Positions 1 through 7,954 of a DNA stretch of 64,000 bases are shown here, in pieces. The DNA comes from 66-474 sp035281745 (lineage in GTDB: Bacteria > Pseudomonadota > Gammaproteobacteria > Xanthomonadales > Rhodanobacteraceae), in assembly GCA_035281745.1 (NCBI GenBank), contig DATEDI010000020.1, positions 1 to 64,000 of the forward strand. The letters run 5' to 3'. Each line of letters starts with the position of its first letter. The stretch's first letter is position 1. The notes under the pieces are model-generated. The model saw nothing but the letters and a program-made list of their open reading frames with translations, did no database searches and was not told the DNA's origin. Both the position numbers and the translations under genes were made by a program.

Positions 1-510
1 GATCGTCAGTAGCAACGCGCCGGGCATTGGTTCCGGTTGGTGAATCGACGCGTACATGTTTGCGCCATGTCGGAGCAGCACTTCGAGCGCGTCAGTATTG
101 CCGCAATCCGCAGCTTGTTGCAGCGGTGACCACATTTTCTCTGGTGGCCGACTGTCACTCGTGAAGGCTGGCTGCAGCGGAGCGGCCTTCACATCGGCGC
201 CCTGTGCGATCAACCATTCCGCAATCGAAGCCCTGTTGAAATACGTAGCCTCAAACAACGCCCAGTTGAGCCAGCGCGACATTTGCTTCGCATCAAATGC
301 CGCGTGCATTTTGCGCTCGTCGTCCGATACCGCGGATTGATTGTCGTCAGCGATGTCGAGCAACAGGGCCTTCACTGTCGGCGGCACAACCAACTGGTTG
401 TGCGCGACAGCCCAGCGAGTATTTAAGGCCGTTTCCGTGCAAACGTCATTCTGCGCGAAAGCGCTTGCCGAACCCAGCAGCAACAGCAAGCACGCAAGGG
501 CGCGCCACAT
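1..510 (-). CDS. Exported ankyrin-repeat protein, 3' end cut by window edge
   Basis: An open frame runs from an ATG at 510 down to base 1 without a stop, giving 170 residues of a longer protein. It begins with a clear signal peptide (MWRALACL, a leucine run, then ASAFAQ), so the product is probably periplasmic. Residues about 85-165 carry ankyrin-type helices, with motifs such as AEWLIAQGADVKA and SPLQQAADCGNTDALEVLLRHGAN. Ankyrin repeats normally mediate protein-protein contacts; the partner is unknown. It lies 35 bases downstream of the rho stop on the same strand and could be cotranscribed with rho. The rest of the gene is outside the window. Confidence 0.75.
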   Translation of the reverse strand, partial: MWRALACLLLLLGSASAFAQNDVCTETALNTRWAVAHNQLVVPPTVKALLLDIADDNQSAVSDDERKMHAAFDAKQMSRWLNWALFEATYFNRASIAEWLIAQGADVKAAPLQPAFTSDSRPPEKMWSPLQQAADCGNTDALEVLLRHGANMYASIHQPEPMPGALLLTI

Positions 511-545
511 ACAAGAGTCCCCCGGAGGAAGCACACGTTACGAGA

Positions 546-2057
546 TCACCGCTTCATCGCATTGAAGAACTCGTCGTTGGTCTTGGTGTTCTTCATCTTG
601 TCGAGCATGAATTCCATCGCGGCCAGTTCGTCCATCGGGTGCAGCAGCTTGCGGAGGATCCATATCTTCTGAAGCATGTCCGGCGCGATCAGCAGCTCTT
701 CGCGGCGGGTGCCGGAGCGGTTGATATTGATGGAGGGGTACACACGTTTTTCGCTGATGCGGCGATCGAGGTGCACTTCCATGTTGCCGGTGCCTTTGAA
801 TTCCTCGTAGATCACCTCGTCCATCTTGGAACCGGTGTCGATCAGCGCGGTCGCCAAAATGGTGAGCGAGCCGCCCTCCTCGACGTTGCGCGCCGCGCCG
901 AAGAAGCGCTTGGGCCGCTGCAAGGCATTGGCGTCGACACCGCCGGTCAACACCTTGCCCGAGGATGGCACCACGGTGTTGTAGGCGCGCGCGAGGCGGG
1001 TGATGGAGTCGAGCAGGATCACCACGTCCTTCTTGTGTTCGACGAGGCGCTTGGCGCGCTCGATCACCATCTCTGCGACCTGCACATGGCGCACCGCGGG
1101 CTCGTCGAAGGTGGACGACACGACTTCCGCCTTGACGCTGCGCTGCATTTCGGTGACTTCTTCCGGACGCTCGTCGATCAGCAGGATGATCAGGTGCACA
1201 TCGGGATGGTTGTGCACGATCGCCTGCGCGACGTTCTGCAACATCATGGTCTTGCCGGCTTTCGGCTGGCTGACGATGAGGCCGCGCTGGCCCTTGCCGA
1301 CCGGCGCGATCAAATCGAGGATGCGGCCGGTGATGTCTTCGGAGGAACCGTTGCCCCGCTCGAGATGAAAAGCCTTGCGCGGGAACAGCGGCGTCAGGTT
1401 CTCGAACAGCAATTTGTTCTTGGACGCTTCCGGCGGATCGCCGTTGATGTCGTCGACTTTCAGCAGCGCGAAGTAGCGCTCGCCTTCCTTCGGATGCCGG
1501 ACGCGACCGGTGATGTAGTCGCCGGTGCGAAGGTTGAAGCGGCGAATTTGCGAAGGCGACACGTAGATGTCGTCCGGGCCGGCGAGGTAGGACTCGTCAT
1601 GCGAGCGCAGGAAGCCGAAGCCGTCCTGCAGGATTTCCAGCACGCCCTCGGCCCAGATGCTGCCGCCGGACTTGGCGTGGGCGCGCAGGATGTTGAAGAT
1701 AACGTCCTGCTTGCGGGCGCGGGCGACGCCTTCCTGGATGCCAAGTTCCTCGGCCATTTCCAGCAACTTCACCGAGTTTTTCTGCTTGAGCTCGGTGAGG
1801 TTGATGAGGCGTTTCGGGTCGCCGGCATCGGCTTCGTCGCCCGACACATCGGCCGGCAGGCCGTTGGCGTTGGCGACTTGGCCGTTGCCGCTGCGCGTGT
1901 GGCGGCCGCGACGGCGGCGGCCCCGGTCGGGACGGTTTCCACCGCGTTGTTGGGACTGGCCCTCGCCGCCTTCATTGCCGGGGGAGCCATTGGATTCGGA
2001 AGCAGGGGCGGACGCGCGGGCGTCTTCGCCCTGTACGGTGTTTTCGGTATCAGGCAC
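546..2057 (-). CDS. rho: Transcription termination factor Rho
   Basis: Rho is the hexameric RNA-dependent ATPase and helicase that ends transcription. From residue about 86 the protein follows the E. coli Rho core closely: NLTELK start, RNA-binding fold (DGFGFLR, YVSPSQIRRFNLRTGD), Walker A QPKAGKT, LLIDERPEEVTEMQR, and the Q-loop/R-loop segment SGKVLTGGVDANAL. The chosen start is GTG at 2057 with GAGG upstream; the frame stays open to 2234, but that extra stretch does not resemble protein. With this start the protein has 503 residues, about 85 more than E. coli Rho. The extra N-terminus is low-complexity, Gly/Asn/Glu-rich and then Arg-rich (RGGNRPDRGRRRRGRH). Such tails occur in other high-GC lineages and may add RNA binding; that is inference. 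Confidence 0.96.
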   Translation of the reverse strand: MPDTENTVQGEDARASAPASESNGSPGNEGGEGQSQQRGGNRPDRGRRRRGRHTRSGNGQVANANGLPADVSGDEADAGDPKRLINLTELKQKNSVKLLEMAEELGIQEGVARARKQDVIFNILRAHAKSGGSIWAEGVLEILQDGFGFLRSHDESYLAGPDDIYVSPSQIRRFNLRTGDYITGRVRHPKEGERYFALLKVDDINGDPPEASKNKLLFENLTPLFPRKAFHLERGNGSSEDITGRILDLIAPVGKGQRGLIVSQPKAGKTMMLQNVAQAIVHNHPDVHLIILLIDERPEEVTEMQRSVKAEVVSSTFDEPAVRHVQVAEMVIERAKRLVEHKKDVVILLDSITRLARAYNTVVPSSGKVLTGGVDANALQRPKRFFGAARNVEEGGSLTILATALIDTGSKMDEVIYEEFKGTGNMEVHLDRRISEKRVYPSININRSGTRREELLIAPDMLQKIWILRKLLHPMDELAAMEFMLDKMKNTKTNDEFFNAMKR

Positions 2058-2139
2058 GGGATAAGCCTCATCGGCGCACGAAGCGCGGGAGGGTACGAAA
2101 GGGAAGAGGGCCGGGCACAAGCACCACCGGCCGGATGTC

Positions 2140-2169
2140 AATCTAGCACTGTAAGAGGGCCGCCGACAA
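2140..2169 (-). promoter_or_regulatory. Possible rho promoter
   Basis: On the minus strand TTGTCG (2169-2164) is followed after 18 bases by TAGATT (2145-2140). This would start a leader of about 75 bases before the rho GTG. Both hexamers are imperfect, so this is only a candidate. The 277 bases between trxA and rho hold no convincing gene. Confidence 0.25.
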
Positions 2170-2334
2170 GCGGGGCGAGTTTTTGCAATCGTCCGTGATT
2201 GCGGTTCCCCATGCCTTGACGCGGAGAGCGGCAATTCGCGTCATGGGCACCAGAACGGCCGTCCATGGCCTGACTTTCCACACAAGCCGCTTCGGCCGAG
2301 GGTAGCCCCAGCCAACGCATGCAGGGAGTGGGAA

Positions 2335-2661
2335 CTACACAACCTTTTCAAGCATCTGCGTCAACTGGCCCTTGCCCACGGCGCCGATCTGGGTGGCTTC
2401 CACCTTGCCACCCTTGAACACCATCAGCGTGGGGATGCCGCGGATTCCGTAGGTCATCGGCGTCTTCTGGTTCTCGTCGATGTTGATCTTCACCACCTTC
2501 AAGCGGCCGGCGTATTCCTTGGCGATGTCATCCAGCATCGGCGCGATGGATTTGCACGGCCCGCACCATTCCGCCCAGAAATCCAGCAGCACCGGAGTGT
2601 CGGATTGCAGCACTTGGGATTCGAAATCGGCGTCTTTGACGTGGGTGATGTTTTCGCTCAT
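2335..2661 (-). CDS. trxA: Thioredoxin 1
   Basis: This is a 108-residue thioredoxin, the usual size, with the redox site WAEWCGPCKSIAP near residue 30 and the cis-proline segment IRGIPTLMVF. It reduces cytoplasmic disulfides and could donate electrons to the PAPS reductase encoded at 19545-20273. The ATG at 2661 follows a GA-rich stretch. It lies upstream of rho on the same strand with a 277-base gap, and opposite rhlB; the trxA-rho/rhlB arrangement is familiar in Xanthomonadales. About 280 bases separate it from the likely rhlB start and should hold both promoters, though no clear hexamers were identified. Confidence 0.97.
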   Translation of the reverse strand: MSENITHVKDADFESQVLQSDTPVLLDFWAEWCGPCKSIAPMLDDIAKEYAGRLKVVKINIDENQKTPMTYGIRGIPTLMVFKGGKVEATQIGAVGKGQLTQMLEKVV

Positions 2662-2944
2662 GGGGGTTCTGGAACGGTAACGGAGACGACAAGATGGGGG
2701 GAAAGGGCGGCCATTGCAAGCGCGGCAATCGCCGCCGTGCTGCTACAATCAAGTCAATCACTTGCAGCGGCGTGCGACTCGATACACGGGCGTCGCCGCG
2801 AGTTTCCCGGCGCCTGCGGCGCATTTCCGGCGTCCGCGGCGATTCCATCGCGCAAATCGTGCGGCGGCATCGCGCCGGCTCCCCCACCTGCCATCCTGGC
2901 GAACAACGCCAGCCGTGGCGCAGACACTTCCTGGCAAAAACTCC

Positions 2945-4273
2945 GTGGCCGATCAAGTCCTCACCGATACCTTCTTCGAACAATTCAACCTGCATCCGCA
3001 TCTCGCCGCCGGCCTTGCCGATTGCGGCTTCACCCGTTGCACGCCAATCCAGGCGTTGACCTTGCCGGTCGCGCTGGAAGGGCGTGACGTGGCGGGGCAG
3101 GCCCAGACCGGCACCGGCAAGACCTGCGCGTTTTTGGTCGCCGTGATGAACCGGCTGCTCACCAAGCCCGCGATTTCGGGTCGCCATGACAACGATCCGC
3201 GCGCGGTGATCGTCGCACCCACCCGCGAACTCGCGATCCAGATCGACAAGGACGCCCAGGCGATTGGCGGCCACACCGGTCTGCGTTTCGCGCTGATCTA
3301 CGGCGGCGTCGATTACGACAAGCAGCGCCAGCAATTGCGTGATGGCTGCGACGTGATCATCGCCACGCCCGGCCGCCTGATCGATTACTTCAAGCAGCAC
3401 GTCTTCAGCTTCCGTGCCGTCGAGGCCACCGTGATCGACGAAGCCGACCGCATGTTCGACCTCGGCTTCATCAAGGACGTGCGTTATCTTCTGCGCAAGA
3501 TGCCGCCGCGCGAGGAGCGTCAGGGCATGTTGTTCTCGGCCACGCTTTCCTACCGCGTGCTGGAACTGGCCTACGAGCACATGAACCAGCCGGAAAAACT
3601 GAGCGTCGAAACCGAGCACGTCACCGCCGACCGGGTGCGCCAGCAAGTGTATTTCCCGGCCAAGGAAGAAAAGATCCCGTTGCTGTTGAACCTGCTGGAA
3701 CACTGCAATCCGCAGCGCAGCATCGTGTTCGTCAACACCCGCGCGGCTGCCGAGCGCGTCACCGAGCGCCTGCGCCGCCAGGGCTTCAAGGTGGGCGCGC
3801 TGTCTGGCGATGTGCCGCAGGCCAAGCGCCAGAAGTTGCTGGAACGCTTCAAGAAGGGCGAGGCCGACGTGCTGGTGGCTACCGACGTCGCCGCGCGCGG
3901 GCTGCATATTCCGGATGTCACCCACGTGTTCAATTACGACCTGCCGCAGGACGGCGAGGATTACGTGCACCGCATCGGCCGCACCGCGCGGCTCGGCGCC
4001 GAGGGCGACGCGATCAGCTTCGCGTGTGATCTGTATGCGATGAACCTGCCCGACATCGAGCGCTACATCGAAATGAAGATCCCGGTCGGCGCGATCGAGC
4101 CGACGTGGCTTGCGCCGCCCCCGCCGCGCGCGATGCCGCAGGCGACGCACCACGATCAGCCGGAAACGGACGCGGACAATTCGATGGCCAGCGCCGGCAA
4201 GCCCGCCACCAACAAGCGCCGCCGTCGCCACAAGCCGAAGGACCACGCCGCATCGCCCACAGCCAACGCCTGA
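2945..4273 (+). CDS. rhlB: DEAD-box ATP-dependent RNA helicase RhlB
   Basis: The protein is an RNA helicase of the RhlB type, which in gammaproteobacteria unwinds RNA for the degradosome. Motifs appear in order: GFTRCTPIQALTLP (Q motif), AQTGTGKT (I), PTRELAIQ (Ia), TPGRLIDY (Ib), DEAD (II), SAT (III), IVFVNT, VATDVAARGLHI (V) and HRIGRTAR (VI). A GTG at 2945 (VADQVLTDTFF) is chosen because it matches the usual RhlB N-terminus; the frame is open upstream to 2714 but that part is low-complexity. This gives 442 residues. The C-terminal tail is Pro-rich and then basic (KRRRRHKPKDH), likely for RNA contact. It is divergent from trxA-rho. Confidence 0.93.
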   Translation: MADQVLTDTFFEQFNLHPHLAAGLADCGFTRCTPIQALTLPVALEGRDVAGQAQTGTGKTCAFLVAVMNRLLTKPAISGRHDNDPRAVIVAPTRELAIQIDKDAQAIGGHTGLRFALIYGGVDYDKQRQQLRDGCDVIIATPGRLIDYFKQHVFSFRAVEATVIDEADRMFDLGFIKDVRYLLRKMPPREERQGMLFSATLSYRVLELAYEHMNQPEKLSVETEHVTADRVRQQVYFPAKEEKIPLLLNLLEHCNPQRSIVFVNTRAAAERVTERLRRQGFKVGALSGDVPQAKRQKLLERFKKGEADVLVATDVAARGLHIPDVTHVFNYDLPQDGEDYVHRIGRTARLGAEGDAISFACDLYAMNLPDIERYIEMKIPVGAIEPTWLAPPPPRAMPQATHHDQPETDADNSMASAGKPATNKRRRRHKPKDHAASPTANA

Positions 4274-4342
4274 CGCACCGCGCCGTTCGCATTCGGTATG
4301 TTCGGCTGCCTTTGTTGTTGCTTTCAGGCGCATCTGGAACGT

Positions 4343-4381
4343 GGATTCAGGGTTCGTCTTCGGCCGCCCCGGAATGACGAA
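4343..4381. repeat. Partial copy of a CATTCCGG palindromic repeat
   Basis: The gap between rhlB and ftsE contains CCCCGGAATGACGA, the reverse complement of the TCGTCATTCCGG end seen at 27830 and 49776. Only one end of the palindrome is recognisable. It may be a remnant of a dispersed intergenic element. Confidence 0.45.
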
Positions 4382-4443
4382 ATATTGTTAGGCTCTGGCC
4401 GGTTGGCGAGTCCCGATTTCCCCTTACCGGTTTCCGTCTCCGC

Positions 4444-5121
4444 GTGATCCGCTTCGAATCCGTCAGCAAACGCTACCCCGAGGGCCGCGAGGCGCTGATC
4501 GACCTGACGTTCACGGTCGACGCTGGCGAGATGTTGTTCGTCACCGGCCACTCGGGCGCGGGCAAGACCACCTTGTTGAAACTGATTGCGCTGATCGAAC
4601 GTGCCAGCCGCGGCGCGATCGAAGTGCACGGCCGCAGTCTCGCGCGCTTGAAACATCGCGACATTCCACGCTTGCGCCGCGACATCGGCATGGTGTTCCA
4701 GGATCATCGCCTGCTGATGGATCGCAGCGTGGCCGACAACGTCGCACTGCCGCTGGTGATTGCCGGTATCCCCCGCGAGGACCGCGGCAAGCGCGTGCGC
4801 GGCGCGCTGGAGAAAGTCGGATTGGCCGGACGCGGCAAGGATGCGCCAGCCGGGCTTTCCACCGGTGAGCAGCAACGGGTCGGGATCGCGCGCGCGATCG
4901 TGGGGAGACCCGCGCTGATCATCGCCGACGAACCCACCGGCAATCTCGATCCGCAACTGTCGGAAGAAATCATGCAGTTGTTCGTGGGTCTCCGGCAGAC
5001 CGGCATCACCATCCTGATCGCCAGTCACGACCTCGCGTTGCTGAAACGGATGAAACAGCGGGTGGTGGTGCTCGACCACGGGCACTTGATCGACGACGTC
5101 CCTGCGAGCCAGGTGGCATGA
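4444..5121 (+). CDS. ftsE: Cell-division ABC ATPase FtsE
   Basis: FtsE is the cytoplasmic ATPase of the FtsEX complex, which controls peptidoglycan hydrolases at the division septum. The 225-residue protein has Walker A GHSGAGKT (about residue 36), the signature LSTGEQQRVGIARA and Walker B IIADEPTGNLD. It starts with GTG at 4444 (VIRFESVSKRYPEG). Its end overlaps the ftsX start by four bases (ATGA), so the two are translationally coupled, as usual for this pair. Confidence 0.97.
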   Translation: MIRFESVSKRYPEGREALIDLTFTVDAGEMLFVTGHSGAGKTTLLKLIALIERASRGAIEVHGRSLARLKHRDIPRLRRDIGMVFQDHRLLMDRSVADNVALPLVIAGIPREDRGKRVRGALEKVGLAGRGKDAPAGLSTGEQQRVGIARAIVGRPALIIADEPTGNLDPQLSEEIMQLFVGLRQTGITILIASHDLALLKRMKQRVVVLDHGHLIDDVPASQVA

Positions 5122-6071
5122 ACGCGCGCGTCGCCATGGGCAGCCCGGTGCGACATTCGCGCGTCGCGATGTGGCGGCGCCAGCACGCGTGGTGCGTGCG
5201 CGACAGCCTGCGCCAACTGGCACGGCGACCGCTCGGCAGCGCGCTCACGGTGGCGGTAATGGGCCTCGCGCTCGCGTTGCCGCTGGCGTTCTACCTGTTG
5301 CTCACCAATCTGCAGCATCTCGCGACGGCGTTGGGCAATTCGCAATCCGTCAGCGTGTTTCTGAAATCCAGCGTGGCTGCGGATGGCGCGGACAAGTTGG
5401 CCGCGACGCTGCGCGTGCGGGCGGACGTCGCGGGCGTGACGGTGCGCACCCCGCAACAGGGTCTTGCGGAATTGGCCGCGATGCAGGGCTTCGGCGATGC
5501 GATCAAATCGCTGTCGGACAATCCGCTGCCGTTCGTGTTGCTGGTCGAGCCGCGCGCGGGCGCGGATCGCGTGCAGGTGGAATCCATGGTGGCGGCGGTG
5601 CGTGCATTGCCGGACGTCGACCTGGTCCAGGACAACGGCCAATGGCGCGCACGCCTGGACGCGCTGATCGCGTTGGGGCGGCGCGTGACGCTGCTGCTGG
5701 CCGCACTGCTGGGCGCGGCGGCGGTGCTGGTGATCGGCAACACGGTGCGGCTGGATTTGCGTAGCCGCGGTGACGAAATCGCGGTGCAGCGATTGATCGG
5801 CGCCAGCGCGGCGTTCGTGCGCCGGCCCTATCTTTATGAGGGCGCGTGGTATGGCCTGGCGGCGGGAATCGTCGCCGTCCTGCTGGTGCTGTTGCTGGAA
5901 GCCGTACTTGCGGCGCCGGTGCGTGACCTGGTCGCCAGTTACGCAGGTCGCCTGCACTTCGGGGGATTGTCCTGGGTTACGCTCGGGGTGGCGCTGGCCA
6001 TCGCGGTTGCACTCGGCTGGCTGGGGGCGTGGATCGCCAGCAGTCGGCATCTGGCGCGGACCAAGAGCTAA
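5118..6071 (+). CDS. ftsX: Cell-division permease-like protein FtsX
   Basis: FtsX is the membrane partner of FtsE. The 317-residue protein has the expected plan: a cytoplasmic N-terminus, a first membrane helix near residues 40-65 (VAVMGLALALPLAFYLLL), a periplasmic domain of about 110 residues, then three more helices (LLLAALLGAAAVLVIG, LAAGIVAVLLVLLLEA, LGVALAIAVALGWLG). The segment RGDEIAVQRLIGAS is the typical FtsX cytoplasmic loop. The start overlaps ftsE by ATGA. A palindromic repeat lies directly downstream. Confidence 0.96.
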   Translation: MNARVAMGSPVRHSRVAMWRRQHAWCVRDSLRQLARRPLGSALTVAVMGLALALPLAFYLLLTNLQHLATALGNSQSVSVFLKSSVAADGADKLAATLRVRADVAGVTVRTPQQGLAELAAMQGFGDAIKSLSDNPLPFVLLVEPRAGADRVQVESMVAAVRALPDVDLVQDNGQWRARLDALIALGRRVTLLLAALLGAAAVLVIGNTVRLDLRSRGDEIAVQRLIGASAAFVRRPYLYEGAWYGLAAGIVAVLLVLLLEAVLAAPVRDLVASYAGRLHFGGLSWVTLGVALAIAVALGWLGAWIASSRHLARTKS

Positions 6072-6078
6072 GAAGAGA

Positions 6079-6141
6079 GTCGGGTTCACGTTTGACCTGT
6101 GCCCCTGCACGTCGCCTGACACGAAACGTAAATCTGACCCC
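6079..6141. repeat. Palindromic GGGTCAG-type repeat, degenerate copy
   Basis: Imperfect inverted arms occupy 6079-6093 (GTCGGGTTCACGTTT) and 6124-6141 (AAACGTAAATCTGACCCC). The arms match those of the better copy at 8876-8957. The right arm ends two bases before the ATG of the next gene, so it fills the place where a ribosome binding site would be expected. Confidence 0.7.
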
Positions 6142-6143
6142 GC

Positions 6144-6968
6144 ATGAACGACGTTCTTCGCCACATCGCCAGCGACAACCCGCGCGTGATGGTGGTGGAT
6201 GGCTCGAAGGTGGCGCGCACGCTGATTACGCGGGTGTTGGAAAAGGATCTGCCGGGCGCGACCGTGATCGCCTGCGCCAGTGGGCGCGAAGCCAAACAGG
6301 CGCTGCACCAAGGCGTGGTCGACCTCGTCACGACCGCGTTGCGGCTGCCCGACATGGACGGCGCCACGCTGGCCCATTACGTGCGCGACAGCGCCCCCCA
6401 GGCCTACATTCCGATCGTCGCGGTTTCGGGCGACGTGCAGGAACGCCTGCAGAAGCGCGAGATCGGCGACGCGATCACCGATTACTTCGACAAGGCCGCG
6501 GGTTACGCGGCGCTCGCGGATTTCATCCGTGGTTACGTGGCGCCGGTCGAACGCGCCGAAGGCAAGCTGCTGTACGTCGAAGACAGCCGCGTGGTCGCAT
6601 TGGCGACGCGACGGATGCTGGAACGTTATGGCCTCGAGGTGCACCTGTCGGGCAGTGCCGAGGAGGCCGTCGAATTCCTCGCTGCGGCGCGGGATCGGGG
6701 CGAAATCGGCCCGGACCTGGTGCTGACCGACGTCAGTCTGAAGGGCGAGATGTCCGGCGGCGATTTGCTGGAGTGGATCCGGTTCGATCTGAAACTCGGC
6801 AAGGGCCGCTTGCCCGTGCTGGTGATGACCGGCGACGAAAACCCGACGAATCAGGCGGCACTTTTGAAGGCCGGCGCCAACGACCTGGTCGAAAAACCCG
6901 TCGAGGAACGCTTGCTGATGACGAAGCTCCTGTTCCAGTTGCGCGTCGCGCAGCGGTCGCGCGCCTAG
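6144..6968 (+). CDS. Response regulator with two receiver domains, first one pseudo-receiver
   Basis: Two CheY-like domains make up the whole 274-residue protein. The second (about residues 140-270) is intact: acidic pair in LLYVEDSR, phospho-acceptor Asp in LVLTDVSLKG, Thr in VMTGDE and Lys in LVEKPVEE. The first (about residues 10-125) keeps an Asp in MVVDGS, the MDG turn and a DK pair, but Ala stands where the phosphorylated Asp should be (LVTTALRLPDMDG), so it is unlikely to be phosphorylated there. No DNA-binding or enzymatic output domain is present, so it probably acts by protein contact or in a phosphorelay. No kinase gene is nearby. The ATG at 6144 lacks a visible Shine-Dalgarno because a palindromic repeat abuts it. 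Confidence 0.85.
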   Translation: MNDVLRHIASDNPRVMVVDGSKVARTLITRVLEKDLPGATVIACASGREAKQALHQGVVDLVTTALRLPDMDGATLAHYVRDSAPQAYIPIVAVSGDVQERLQKREIGDAITDYFDKAAGYAALADFIRGYVAPVERAEGKLLYVEDSRVVALATRRMLERYGLEVHLSGSAEEAVEFLAAARDRGEIGPDLVLTDVSLKGEMSGGDLLEWIRFDLKLGKGRLPVLVMTGDENPTNQAALLKAGANDLVEKPVEERLLMTKLLFQLRVAQRSRA

Positions 6969-7035
6969 AGTGGGTCTTGACCCGCAAGCAGACCGGCATC
7001 AATGTCCGGCGGGTTGAAACCTGGCCGGCGCCTCC

Positions 7036-7767
7036 ATGCTTGAGCAAAACCAGATCGCAACCGGCACGCGCCTGAAACTCGATCCTTCATGGAAGGCGCG
7101 GGTGGGTGATCACTTCGATCGCCCCGAGATGCACGCACTGAGCGAATTCCTGCGCGCCGAGAAACACGCGGGCAAGCGCATTTATCCGCCCGGCCCGTGC
7201 ATCTTCGCCGCGCTGGATGCGACGCCGTTCGGTGCGGTGAAGGTCGTGATCTTGGGCCAGGACCCGTACCACGGGCCGGGTCAGGCGCACGGATTGTGCT
7301 TCTCGGTGCAGCCGGGCGTGCCGGTGCCGCCGTCGCTGCAGAACATCTTTGCTGAAATCGAGAGCGATCTCGGCATCGCGCGGCCCGACCACGGTTGCCT
7401 CACGCCTTGGGCAGAACGCGGCGTGCTGCTGCTGAACTCGGTGCTGACGGTGCAGGCCGGCAGTCCGGGTTCACACCAGGGCAAGGGTTGGGAAGGGTTC
7501 ACGGATCGGGTGATCGATGCGCTGAATCGCGAGCGTGAAGGACTGGTATTTTTGCTGTGGGGCTCCTACGCGCAAGCCAAGGGTCGGCTGATCGACACAC
7601 GCCGCCATTGTGTTTTGAAGGCGCCGCACCCATCTCCCCTGTCGGCGCACCGCGGGTTCCTAGGGTGCCGGCATTTTTCCAAGGCCAATCAGTATCTTGA
7701 AGCGCGTGGACAGGCGCCGATCGACTGGTCGCTGCCGCCACGCGCGAGTCGGGTCGACGGGGATTGA
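7036..7767 (+). CDS. ung: Uracil-DNA glycosylase, family 1
   Basis: Ung removes uracil from DNA at the first step of base-excision repair. The 243-residue protein has the catalytic water-activating loop GQDPYHGPGQAHGL (about residue 75) and the DNA-intercalation loop HPSPLSAHRGFLGC near the end. The GNS-type segment appears as LLLNSVLTV. Length and motifs are normal for the family. It starts at ATG 7036 and lies upstream of rpoH, which has its own promoter. Confidence 0.97.
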   Translation: MLEQNQIATGTRLKLDPSWKARVGDHFDRPEMHALSEFLRAEKHAGKRIYPPGPCIFAALDATPFGAVKVVILGQDPYHGPGQAHGLCFSVQPGVPVPPSLQNIFAEIESDLGIARPDHGCLTPWAERGVLLLNSVLTVQAGSPGSHQGKGWEGFTDRVIDALNREREGLVFLLWGSYAQAKGRLIDTRRHCVLKAPHPSPLSAHRGFLGCRHFSKANQYLEARGQAPIDWSLPPRASRVDGD

Positions 7768-7807
7768 GTGGCCTTCGGCCGCGCCGGAAGCAGGACTTCC
7801 GACCCCC

Positions 7808-7835
7808 TTGCAATTCATGAACTCATCAGTATAAT
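7808..7835 (+). promoter_or_regulatory. Sigma-70-type promoter for rpoH
   Basis: TTGCAA at 7808-7813 and TATAAT at 7830-7835 are separated by 16 bases. The -10 is a perfect consensus, in an AT-rich patch unlike the surrounding DNA. Transcription would start near 7842, giving a leader of about 110 bases that contains the CIRCE-like repeat. Confidence 0.7.
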
Positions 7836-7903
7836 TTATCCCATCACCCTCATGGCGAAGCCGGTTCCGACCCCCGGAGCCGCGCGGGAACCTTCACGAG
7901 GGC

Positions 7904-7930
7904 TTGGCACTCGAAAAGCTAGAGTGCCAA
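7904..7930 (+). promoter_or_regulatory. CIRCE-like inverted repeat (putative HrcA operator) before rpoH
   Basis: A perfect inverted repeat TTGGCACTC-N9-GAGTGCCAA lies between the rpoH promoter and start codon. It has the same arm length and exact 9-base spacer as the CIRCE operator TTAGCACTC-N9-GAGTGCTAA bound by the heat-shock repressor HrcA, differing by one symmetrical base per arm. Its position downstream of the promoter is also typical of CIRCE. HrcA control of rpoH is inferred from this similarity alone. Confidence 0.75.
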
Positions 7931-7954
7931 TACAGACGAGTGGGGTATATAAGG

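Noticed and set aside
297..2198. Long plus-strand open frame opposite rho
   Set aside because: It mirrors the conserved rho gene, has no recognisable domain, and such frames are common opposite high-GC genes.
2138..2320. 60-codon minus-strand frame between rho and trxA
   Set aside because: No family resemblance and no good ribosome site; it lies in the likely rho leader.
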